From a virus, in IMG/VR virus record IMGVR_UViG_3300006803_000127, positions 1 to 20,211 of that record: DNA of 20,211 nucleotides; one strand, 5' to 3'. A program made the position numbers and the translations under genes. The notes beneath the pieces are model-generated. The model was not told the origin of the DNA. It was given only the letters and a program-made list of their open reading frames with translations, and searched no databases. Shown here in pieces: positions 14,426 to 20,211 of the stretch. The first letter of the stretch is position 1. Each line of letters starts with the position of its first letter.

Positions 14426-15267
14426 TGAGGATTGTTTTTCGCAAACTGCGCCCATTCGCCGCGCACCATTGCAGTGTAATCGGGATCGTCACCGAACCGC
14501 TTGTCAGCTTGCATTTCACGGATTTCGCCGCGTGTTTTCGGCGCGTTGCTTGGTGTTGGAACATCTCCAGGTGCAAAGTTGTTGTCACCCATTTTATCAC
14601 GGAAACGCTCCATGAACTCGACGCCTTTTGCCGTGGTCATGATTGCTTCGACAATCTGGTGATCATCCTTTGTGGTGTTGGCGTTGAGCCATCGGTTCAT
14701 TTCTCCAATGCGATCATCTGCGTTTTCGCCAAGTGCTTCTTTTTCTGCAATCGGATCAGGCATGTTTTCGTTGTAAAGATTGAGAAGATTTTCGTATCCC
14801 TCTTTGCCAACGGCATTTTCCTTGGCCCAATTCTTAATGCCAGCGTCCATTTCGTCTGTCATTTTGAAGTTGAGGTCTTCGGGACGCTCGTATCCCGCAA
14901 CGTCTTCTGGAACGCCGCGTTCTTCCATATATTTCTTCATGGCGTCTTGTGTCGCTTCGTCTTTGATTTCTGCGCGCAGATCGTCTGTCTTCTTCAAGAA
15001 CGACTTCGACATTTCGGAATAAGCTTTGGCCTGATCTTCTGGCGATTTGAACTTCTCCAAAAGCCAATCTGGGCGATCATTTTCACCGGCGGGCGGCGTC
15101 TGGTTCGAACCCTCATTTGAACCGTCGCCGCCATCGCCAGCTTTGAACATAGAGGGGGATTGTCCAGTTCCACCGCTATCTCCGTTGCCTGCATCATCTG
15201 GGACACCGCTCGCTGCACCTTCGTCTGCTGGCGCTCTTAGTATATGACCGTATTTCTTAATGAACAT
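14422..15267 (-). CDS. Scaffold (capsid assembly) protein
   Basis: A 281-residue, very acidic, Gly/Ser/Asp-rich protein just upstream of the gp13-like and capsid genes. Residues about 12-65 are low-complexity and disordered (GDSGGTGQ, GDGGDGSNEGSN). Then come helical segments (WLLEKFKSPEDQAKAYSEMSKS, DDLRAEIKDEATQDAMKKYMEERGV), and the C-terminus is RGEIREMQADKRFGDDPDY ... Such a disordered-acidic plus helical build with 'f.s.ed.akay.el.k' is typical of podovirus scaffolds (T7 gp9-like). AAAGGA precedes the ATG at about 10 nt. It would direct capsid polymerisation around the portal and leave before maturation. It ends in a 4-nt overlap with the next gene. Confidence 0.85.
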   Translation of the reverse strand: MFIKKYGHILRAPADEGAASGVPDDAGNGDSGGTGQSPSMFKAGDGGDGSNEGSNQTPPAGENDRPDWLLEKFKSPEDQAKAYSEMSKSFLKKTDDLRAEIKDEATQDAMKKYMEERGVPEDVAGYERPEDLNFKMTDEMDAGIKNWAKENAVGKEGYENLLNLYNENMPDPIAEKEALGENADDRIGEMNRWLNANTTKDDHQIVEAIMTTAKGVEFMERFRDKMGDNNFAPGDVPTPSNAPKTRGEIREMQADKRFGDDPDYTAMVRGEWAQFAKNNPQ

Positions 15268-15279
15268 GGCAGTGATCCT

Positions 15280-15564
15280 TTAATTTGATTTGGGTTCCGA
15301 ACGGCGACGCGCATCCATGATGCCATAAAGTCGCCGCATTCCTTCTTGCATCCGCAATTCACCGTCCGTTGCCGACGCTGGCATCACAGTCATGACCGTG
15401 ATCGATTGCAAATAATTCATCAACTTGTCACCTTCGGGTCCGGTCAGAACACTCCGGCAAACGCTGTTGATTTTTTCTTCTAAGTCGGCAGGCCGCGCAA
15501 AGGCGTCAATCGTGCCTTCTGCTTTCTGAGCGGCCCGCGCGCGCTTTTCTATAAACTCGCTCAT
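15280..15564 (-). CDS. Small portal-adjacent protein, possibly Bbp19 family
   Basis: A 94-residue protein whose ATG overlaps the portal stop (ATGA), with 12 nt to the scaffold start. The central part, SVCRSVLTGPEGDKLMNYLQS ... DGELRMQEGMRRLYGIMDARR, fits what I recall of the Bbp19-like phage family ('f.tpeG..vL..L' followed by 'EG.R.l...I'), which is often next to portal or scaffold genes. Its function is unknown. It is hydrophilic, with no membrane segment or Cys cluster. The C-terminus is basic (RRRSEPKSN). The family call is from memory of the pattern and needs a profile search. Confidence 0.55.
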   Translation of the reverse strand: MSEFIEKRARAAQKAEGTIDAFARPADLEEKINSVCRSVLTGPEGDKLMNYLQSITVMTVMPASATDGELRMQEGMRRLYGIMDARRRSEPKSN

Positions 15565-17108
15565 GCCTGCGGTGGTCCCATAAGCTGTTGCTGCTGCTGT
15601 TGCATTTGTTGCTCTTGCGCTGCTTGTGCTTGTTTCGCCATTTCATCCCCTAACTTCTTTGCGTCTTTGTAAATCCGGCTATCCAGCGCCATCCGCTTTT
15701 GCAACCAAGGCTGCAACTCGTCCAGATTATAAAGCGCCGCTGCTGCCTGTGGCCCGAATGCCCCAGCCCACATTTGATGGTGCTGCGTGAAGTTCTGCAA
15801 TTCGCGTCCGTACTGTGACTGCGCCAGAGGCGAGACAGACCGGAAACGGATACCTTTGCCCTTGAGCGTTGGCAGTTCGATGTCACCGCGCTTTTCCAAG
15901 ATATGCAAACACCGTTCCGTGTAGGGCTGGATGAACTCATAGAACACGCGGCTGAACCCTGCGGACGTGCGATAGGCTAGATCAGCCATTCTTTCGGCAA
16001 CTTCCGTCGCAGAAGCAGGTGTTTTGTTCGGATCAGCAAGCATATCGTTGTAAAGCGCGCGCTTGATGTTCATCCGCTGATCATTCAGCACAATATCACG
16101 CATGTTGAAATTGCCGCCGGCCGTGTTGACCTGCTGCAAGCCGCGTGATCCTGGCTCGATGTTCATAATCGTTCCGGGCAAAAGGTTTACCACGTCAGCG
16201 TTGATCGTCGCATCGCTGTCGCTTTGGTAGATTCCCACGATGTTCATCGCGGCGTTTTCCAGAACCATTTCCACCATGAGGTTTGTGGTGCGTATCGCGC
16301 CCATCGCCCGCAATAGCGGCCCACGGCCCCATGTCTCGCCCGCCGCTGTTGACCAGCGGAATGTGTGGAACGGGTTTGACCCGCGCCCCTTCAATGCACG
16401 ATCAATGATGATCTCGGACTTATCCTTCGTCATGACGATGTGGCGGTAGTTATACGGGCCTTTTTTGTAATCGACCCCCGTCCACTCAATCAGATCAACC
16501 ATCTTATCCTGCTCTCGCAAGACAATCTGTTTCAGCGCGCCCTTATTAACGAAGTTCGGATAGCTGAATTCAATTTGATCAGCCCGAACACTGTTTACGC
16601 GATACACGCCGCCCAGCATATCATCTGGCCCGCGCTCAATCGTAAAGTCTGTGATCGGAATGGCTTTGTGGTGAAACGCGCTTGCCCCGCCGCGCCGCCC
16701 TTCTTCATGCAGCAAGCATCCCGTAGACATCGAAAGGTCTGTGAAGGCTTCTGCCGTTTCCTGCGCCAGATTGGATCGCCAGATTTCCTCGAACATATAT
16801 TCGGTGATTTGATCCAGATCAGTGTTGATTGCTTTGCGGTCCTTGGCAGGAATGCTGCTGTCGGCTTCGAGCGATACAAAGTTGGTGAAAGCGGGCATCA
16901 AGCCCGCCTGCATCCGGCTCACAAATTCATCAACCGCGTTTGCGCCCGTTTCATCGAAGATGTCTTCGGCGTTGTCAGGCCCCATTGTTTGATTGAAGCG
17001 TTTGCGCGCGGGTTGCGTGAGCCTAATACAATCATCAAAAAGACCCTCGTACCTTTGGCGCTCGGCTTGAGATTTCTGAAACCGTTTGCTGAGTTCTTTC
17101 GGGTCCAT
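15561..17108 (-). CDS. Portal protein (head-tail connector, T7 gp8-like)
   Basis: A 515-residue protein, the usual length for T7-type portals (T7 gp8 is 536). It opens with SKRFQKSQAERQRYEGLFDDCIRLTQP, the family's N-terminal helix pattern, followed by FDETGANAVDEFVSRMQAGLMP. ETWGRGPLLRAMGAIRTTN at about 258-276 is the conserved 'GRGP' turn preceding the long stem helices, and ATEVAERMADLAYRTSAGFSRVFYEFIQPYTER is the crown-side helix region. The C-terminus ends in a Gln tract (about 490-515). The start at 17108 has AGGA about 8 nt upstream. The dodecamer forms the DNA entry and exit ring and docks terminase and tubular A. The next gene overlaps the stop by 4 nt. Confidence 0.93.
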   Translation of the reverse strand: MDPKELSKRFQKSQAERQRYEGLFDDCIRLTQPARKRFNQTMGPDNAEDIFDETGANAVDEFVSRMQAGLMPAFTNFVSLEADSSIPAKDRKAINTDLDQITEYMFEEIWRSNLAQETAEAFTDLSMSTGCLLHEEGRRGGASAFHHKAIPITDFTIERGPDDMLGGVYRVNSVRADQIEFSYPNFVNKGALKQIVLREQDKMVDLIEWTGVDYKKGPYNYRHIVMTKDKSEIIIDRALKGRGSNPFHTFRWSTAAGETWGRGPLLRAMGAIRTTNLMVEMVLENAAMNIVGIYQSDSDATINADVVNLLPGTIMNIEPGSRGLQQVNTAGGNFNMRDIVLNDQRMNIKRALYNDMLADPNKTPASATEVAERMADLAYRTSAGFSRVFYEFIQPYTERCLHILEKRGDIELPTLKGKGIRFRSVSPLAQSQYGRELQNFTQHHQMWAGAFGPQAAAALYNLDELQPWLQKRMALDSRIYKDAKKLGDEMAKQAQAAQEQQMQQQQQQLMGPPQA

Positions 17109-17117
17109 GATGGATTC

Positions 17118-17402
17118 CTATACTGCTGAGAAGAAAGAACGCGAAGAAGTCATGCCTGTCAGTCCAGCTGTTGAGGCTGTTCCTGACATAGTGCGACGCC
17201 GCGTGTCATAGCTTTTTTGGCGTGCGGAAATTGTATCTTGGCTGGCAACACGCGCAGCATTCTGCGTTTGTTTCGTGTTCTGAGCGATGATTTGCTTTTG
17301 CACTTTGGCTTGGGCTTTTTGGGCCTTGTCTGCGTTCTTCACACTTGCCGCCCCTATACCAAGCGCTCCTCCGATTACGATTGCTGAAATTGGATCACAC
17401 AT
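17118..17402 (-). CDS. Small MCDP protein upstream of portal, possible ejected virion protein
   Basis: I place the start at 17402 (MCDPISAIVIGGALGIGAAS, 94 residues), because AAGGTGAGAAAA precedes the ATG. Longer in-frame starts run into the terminase gene and translate as its shadow. Residues 5-20 are hydrophobic and Gly/Ala-rich, then a Gln/Ala/Lys-rich helical stretch (NADKAQKAQAKVQKQIIAQN), and the C-terminus is Ser/Thr/Gly-rich with basic residues (DTRRRTMSGT). Position directly before the portal and the Met-Cys start recall T7 gp6.7/gp7.3, small virion proteins ejected with the DNA, and the N-terminus also resembles the gp14-like protein here (MCDAFSAAN). This function is inferred from position and composition only; a tail assembly factor is the alternative. 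Confidence 0.6.
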   Translation of the reverse strand: MCDPISAIVIGGALGIGAASVKNADKAQKAQAKVQKQIIAQNTKQTQNAARVASQDTISARQKSYDTRRRTMSGTASTAGLTGMTSSRSFFSAV

Positions 17403-17460
17403 TTTTCTCACCTTTTTTGAGTAAATTTCACGCAGATCGTCTGCTTTTTCTTGTAAACGG

Positions 17461-18996
17461 TCAAGAACGACGGCCCCAAGACAGAATTTCACTCGCTTTT
17501 CTCGGTTTTCTTCCCGAAATGTTGTTTCTGGCGAATAAATTGCGCTTCGTGTTGGCTTGAATGGAAGTCGGCGCGTTTGTGTTTCGGCCGACCAGCTTCT
17601 TTCCGTACCCCATGCGCAGAACCGCATATTGCTCTGCGTCTGAAACGTGGCTGTAAATCGAGTGTTTATCGATCATGTCGCCCTGTTTGTTGTAGCAATA
17701 CCCGCCGCGCTTAGCATCTACGAGGTATTTGCAGCGAGAAGAAACAATGTAGCCGGCGCGCCCATCAACCATCGTGTTCATTTGCGTCTGAATGCCACCC
17801 ACCCGAATAACGGGATCGTTTGTGTATGCTGGCTGAATATCCAAGCCCGCTGCTTTGAAAATCTGGAACGGCGTGACTTCATCCGTCTGTGCGCGCTGAT
17901 CACCAGCCGGATCGCCCGTCATGATGATTTTATAGTCGGGGTATTCCGCTGCGATCTTCTTGCTTAGGTTTTTGGCAAACTCTGTTGCCGCCATATCCTT
18001 CGCCACCAGCTCATCGATGCACCGAACCTGCCCGCGCACATCTTGCAGAAATGCCGCCGCTGGCGTCAGTCCGAAGTCCACGCCGATATGGATTTCATGG
18101 CCTTTCGCCACTTCCAGCACTTCACTGACATGGGTTCCCTCGACAAAGCCGCTGTAGACAGGTCTGCCACCGAAAATGCGGCCGACCTTGTTTTGCAGCA
18201 TGTTTTGTATCCATTCACGGGTCTGACCTTGGATCAAGTTCGTGTAATAGCTGCCAAGCTGCCATTTGGCGTTTTCCCTGTTCGGGTTTAATTCATAGCC
18301 CGTCAGCTTCTTTTCATTGTCCAGAATATCCAGAACCGCTGGCGGCTGCGTGAAAAACTCCCAATTGTTTGGTTTTTCCATTGTCAGGCGGTCTTCTTCG
18401 GACATCCAATCGGGAACGGGGCTTTGACCGGACATAATTGCCCACCAGTGATCATCTGGCGGCGCGTTTGTGTCCATAATGACACAAGCATTGGTTGGCC
18501 CACCGTCCATAATGCGGGGATACCGACCGACGCGCGAAATTGCCGCCGTAATCACGCTGAGAGGTAATTCGCGGGCCTCATTGATCCAGATCATTGTGAA
18601 CTCGAAGCTGAGAAGTTTCCGAACGTCCTCCTCCCGATCAAGGGCCAAGAACCAGACCTCGCCTTCGACATCACCGAACTCAAGAGTTTGCCGAAATGGG
18701 GCGCGCCAGCGCATCCGTCCGAAGTTTTCCTCCGGTAGCCATTCCAGCCATGTTTTCACTGTCGTTGTTTCAAGCTGGGGTGTTGTGTTTCGAATAACAC
18801 CAAGACGGAATTTGCGCTTTCCCTCTTTGCCTTTCTGATCCACCGACTTTTGCTGCTGCAAAGCTTGTTTGAGGGATTCAACAACACATGCAACGGACTT
18901 GCCGGACCCAATCGGACCCTGCAAGCCGCGCACGAAAGCTTCGGACTTCATGAATTTGATGATTTCATCGCCGTCCGGCTTATATTTGAATTCCAT
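17461..18996 (-). CDS. terL: Terminase large subunit (packaging ATPase and nuclease)
   Basis: A 511-residue protein with all expected motifs. Walker A is GPIGSGKS (27-34). Walker B is FTMIWINE with catalytic Glu140. The coupling motif region is CVIMDTNAPPDDHW (171-184). An RNase H-like nuclease domain has acidic residues Asp307 (HIGVDFGL), Asp362 (MTGDPAGD) and Asp453 (HVSDAEQY). It powers DNA translocation into the prohead and cuts concatemers. The ATG at 18996 shares its A with the TGA of the upstream small gene. The next gene starts 58 nt after the stop; that gap holds a small GCAGA-CGA-TCTGC hairpin and the SD of the next gene. In T7 this gene comes last; here it is at the head of the structural cluster. 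No obvious small terminase subunit is next to it. Confidence 0.96.
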   Translation of the reverse strand: MEFKYKPDGDEIIKFMKSEAFVRGLQGPIGSGKSVACVVESLKQALQQQKSVDQKGKEGKRKFRLGVIRNTTPQLETTTVKTWLEWLPEENFGRMRWRAPFRQTLEFGDVEGEVWFLALDREEDVRKLLSFEFTMIWINEARELPLSVITAAISRVGRYPRIMDGGPTNACVIMDTNAPPDDHWWAIMSGQSPVPDWMSEEDRLTMEKPNNWEFFTQPPAVLDILDNEKKLTGYELNPNRENAKWQLGSYYTNLIQGQTREWIQNMLQNKVGRIFGGRPVYSGFVEGTHVSEVLEVAKGHEIHIGVDFGLTPAAAFLQDVRGQVRCIDELVAKDMAATEFAKNLSKKIAAEYPDYKIIMTGDPAGDQRAQTDEVTPFQIFKAAGLDIQPAYTNDPVIRVGGIQTQMNTMVDGRAGYIVSSRCKYLVDAKRGGYCYNKQGDMIDKHSIYSHVSDAEQYAVLRMGYGKKLVGRNTNAPTSIQANTKRNLFARNNISGRKPRKASEILSWGRRS

Positions 18997-19313
18997 CAGT
19001 GGATCGTGTTCTTTAGGCCCGACATCAACCCGCTGTGGATTGACTTCATCGCCAGCGGGAAGAACCTAGAAAACACATCGAATGTGTTTGTCCCGCAAAA
19101 CGCGACAGCGGTATCTGGGTGCGGCATTGCGCCCTTTTCAAACTCATCGCAGGTCAGCTTTTTAATCACCTTTCCCTGCTTGTTGGCAAAGACAAACAAA
19201 TTGTCCTCAAGAGCCGGAACCTCGACCAGATCAAACTGATCCATGAAATTCAGCGTCCGACCGCTTGCGCGGATCATCTGCTTTCCCAGCGTTATATTTC
19301 CGTGCTTAATCAT
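18996..19313 (-). CDS. Hypothetical protein preceding terminase
   Basis: A 105-residue protein I do not recognise. The ATG at 19313 has GAGGA about 9 nt upstream, and the stop overlaps the terminase start by one base, so it is a real cistron coupled to terL. The sequence has a beta-looking middle (FDLVEVPALEDNLFVFANKQGKVIKKLTCDEF), two Cys residues (C55 and C73 approximately) too far apart to be a zinc finger, and an FF..AMKSIHSGL helical end. It is at the usual place of a small terminase subunit but shows no helix-turn-helix and is shorter than most, so I do not call it that. No signal peptide or membrane segment. Confidence 0.7.
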   Translation of the reverse strand: MIKHGNITLGKQMIRASGRTLNFMDQFDLVEVPALEDNLFVFANKQGKVIKKLTCDEFEKGAMPHPDTAVAFCGTNTFDVFSRFFPLAMKSIHSGLMSGLKNTIH

Positions 19314-19324
19314 CTAAGAAATCC

Positions 19325-19522
19325 TCAAGCTTCTTCACACGCCATTTCCAATAACTCATCGCCATTGCCATTATGCACAACGAAAAAATCGCCATGCTCA
19401 TCCATGCCGCAAACCACAACATCAACCAACCCAAGTCTGCGTGCAGCGCCATAAACGCTTCCGGCATCCGGCGTATCTACTTCGGGCTTCTTGCTGGGGA
19501 AAAAAAGAATATCGCCGCTCAT
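19325..19522 (-). CDS. Small hypothetical protein (65 aa)
   Basis: A 65-residue acidic protein, MSGDILFFPSKKPEVDTP ... VVVCGMDEHGDFFVVHNGNGDELLEMACEEA, unrecognised. Its ATG overlaps the upstream gene's TGA (ATGA, 4 nt) and the next start follows 11 nt after its stop, so the gene order supports it. The C-terminal half reads as two beta strands with a turn (VVVCGMDEHGDFFVVHN) then a short helix, resembling small phage or host proteins that report an activity with a 'D..G.....' turn, but no family can be named. Function unknown. Confidence 0.65.
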   Translation of the reverse strand: MSGDILFFPSKKPEVDTPDAGSVYGAARRLGLVDVVVCGMDEHGDFFVVHNGNGDELLEMACEEA

Positions 19523-19890
19523 TCCCGACGCCCATTCTTCTTGGATTTATTACGCGCGCGCCCCAACATCTTCTTCTCGTCAGGCGACATCATCAAACTG
19601 ATCTTGCGCGGGCAATTACGGTACACAATCGACGTACCCCCAGGCTTTCCGTTCCACACACACCAATACCCGTCCTCATCAAACCATCCGGTCTTCATCT
19701 TAAACAAAACACCGTTAGGCGATCGATCCAACTCTCGACCAGATTTGGGGCGTATCTGCTTCTTCACAGACTCCACAAACTGATACCCAGCAACAGAACG
19801 CGATCCCCTCTCAGCAGGACGATTAACAGGCGCGTGAATTGGCTGAACCGTGCGCTCCGGCACAGGTGTATCTCTTTTGAAAAAGGTCAT
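19519..19890 (-). CDS. Hypothetical basic protein (123 aa), first gene of the operon
   Basis: I place the start at 19890 (MTFFKRDTPVPER) because AGAGGGGAAA lies about 8 nt upstream; an in-frame ATG at 19920 has no SD. The N-terminal third is Pro/Arg-rich and likely disordered, the middle is compact with aromatic residues (GVLFKMKTGWFDEDGYWCVW, then PGGTSIVYRNCP) and the end is very basic (KKMLGRARNKSKKNGRRE). The basic tail suggests nucleic-acid binding; a small terminase or DNA-end-binding role is possible but unproven. It opens the gene chain, directly after the noncoding stretch. Confidence 0.65.
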   Translation of the reverse strand: MTFFKRDTPVPERTVQPIHAPVNRPAERGSRSVAGYQFVESVKKQIRPKSGRELDRSPNGVLFKMKTGWFDEDGYWCVWNGKPGGTSIVYRNCPRKISLMMSPDEKKMLGRARNKSKKNGRRE

Positions 19891-19951
19891 GGCAGTTTCC
19901 CCTCTTAGCATTCTCAGCATGCCGTTATAATTAAGCCCAGTTCTTAGCTCA

Positions 19952-20004
19952 TTTCAAGCTGTCTGTTTACAATTAGGCTGCACTTCGTGCTTTCAACCTG
20001 TCTG
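19952..20004 (-). promoter_or_regulatory. Duplicated 14-mer (CAGACAG[G/C]TTGAAA), possible promoter or operator
   Basis: On the minus strand CAGACAGGTTGAAA (20004-19991) and CAGACAGCTTGAAA (19965-19952) match at 13 of 14 bases, 39 bp apart. Each ends in TTGAAA, close to a -35 hexamer. Downstream of the second copy lie TTAATT at 17 nt and TATAAC at 22 nt, neither a good -10 at the right spacing. It may be a tandem promoter or an activator/repressor site, 62 bp upstream of the first start codon. Not found elsewhere in the window by eye. Confidence 0.4.
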
Positions 20005-20100
20005 AACAACAACGACTTATTTCAGAAGTTTTGTCTGGGTTGGTGGTGAAGCACAGTGGCTCTTTTTTCCCTGCATTTTGTCTATGGTGGTGGGGGTATT

Positions 20101-20123
20101 ACAGGGGGGCCGTACCTGTTTTT
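20101..20123 (+). terminator. Possible plus-strand hairpin terminator
   Basis: On the plus strand ACAGG, a 9-nt loop (GGGGCCGTA) and CCTGT form a 5-bp stem, and five T residues run from within the stem's last base. It could stop plus-strand (antisense) transcripts. The stem is short and not GC-rich at its foot, so confidence is low; a protein-binding site is the alternative. Confidence 0.3.
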
Positions 20124-20124
20124 A

Positions 20125-20140
20125 CCCTACCCCCCCTCCC
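20125..20140 (-). other. Potential G-quadruplex tract
   Basis: The minus strand reads GGGAGGGGGGGTAGGG, four runs of three or more G separated by 1, 1 and 2 bases, so it fits the standard intramolecular quadruplex pattern with very short loops. It lies in the noncoding stretch upstream of the operon, on the non-template (mRNA-like) strand for that operon. A role in packaging, replication or transcription control is speculation. Confidence 0.45.
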
Positions 20141-20211
20141 ATGTGTCTTTCTCTCGCTGTGTGTATCACGAGCCTGAAAGGTCTATGTTTACCTGTATCT
20201 GCTGCCCGCCA

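Larger units (their letters stand above)
19891..20211. other. Noncoding stretch upstream of the late operon
   Basis: About 320 bases with no gene that I can support. It contains a duplicated 14-mer (19952-20004), a GC-rich hairpin (20101-20123), a four-run G tract on the minus strand (20125-20140) and a short GCAC-TTC-GTGC hairpin at 19979-19989. Near its right end the minus strand reads a short open stretch ending TGA at 20168-20166 (GGQQIQVNIDLSGS), which may be the C-terminus of the previous gene, but 14 codons are too few to say. The composition (poly-purine and poly-pyrimidine runs) differs from the coding part. Likely contents are the operon promoter and perhaps a packaging or genome-end site. 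Confidence 0.5.

Noticed and set aside
17403-17627. N-terminal extension of the small gene before portal, up to 17627.
   Set aside because: The extra residues are an alternative-frame reading of the terminase C-terminus; the ATG at 17402 has a good SD and gives an MCDP start.

Overview
This window is the morphogenesis (late) module of a short-tailed, podovirus-type dsDNA phage or prophage. Every supported gene lies on the minus strand, so the operon reads from right (about 19.9 kb) to left (position 1). The parts list is T7-like: portal, scaffold, capsid, tail tubular proteins A and B, three ejection (internal virion) proteins and a tail fibre with an N-terminal particle-binding region. The gene order is not that of T7. 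The large terminase comes first, directly upstream of the portal, and a T7 gp13-like acetyltransferase-fold gene sits between scaffold and capsid. I see no integrase, host gene, tRNA or RNA polymerase, so lifestyle and family cannot be fixed from here. The order and protein style recall marine alphaproteobacterial podoviruses (SIO1/cobavirus-like), but that is an inference and not a demonstrated match.

Layout, in transcription order. (1) 20211-19891: a noncoding stretch with a duplicated 14-mer, a G-quadruplex-forming tract and a GC-rich hairpin. It probably holds the late-operon promoter, a packaging site or both. (2) 19890-18996: three small unrecognised genes, chained to each other and to the terminase by very short gaps or overlaps. 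(3) 18996-17461: large terminase, then a short ejected-protein-like gene (17402-17118). (4) 17108-14422: portal, a small Bbp19-like protein and the scaffold. (5) 14425-13952: GNAT-fold gp13-like protein. (6) 13843-13016: major capsid protein, with a strong Shine-Dalgarno (SD) site, a hairpin plus T8 run in its leader, and two tandem hairpins after its stop, one of which looks like a rho-independent terminator (compare T7 T-phi after gene 10). (7) 12924-9952: tail tubular proteins A (gp11-like) and B (gp12-like). (8) 9959-1762: ejection proteins comparable to gp14, gp15 and gp16. The last is a 1764-residue protein with an N-terminal lambda-R-like lysozyme/transglycosylase domain and a central HExxH zinc-peptidase motif. 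(9) 1694-1: tail fibre, cut by the window edge, carrying six 21-residue repeats and a C-terminal carbohydrate-binding-type module.

How the genes work together: terminase packages DNA through the portal into a shell built from capsid on scaffold. Tubular proteins A and B close the portal and form the tail tube. The gp14/15/16-like proteins are stored in the head and ejected to build a channel through the envelope, with the lysozyme domain opening peptidoglycan. The fibre binds the host surface. Most junctions are 1-, 4- or 8-nt overlaps or gaps of about 4 to 12 nt, as expected for one polycistronic late transcript. Real breaks occur only around the capsid gene, before the gp12-to-ejection block's final gene (the fibre) and upstream of the first small gene.

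The most interesting points are the two enzymatic signatures in the giant ejection protein, the mutually exclusive hairpins (terminator versus SD-masking) between capsid and tail gene A, the exact 63-bp repeat array in the fibre, and the duplicated 14-mer with a G-quadruplex tract upstream of the operon.
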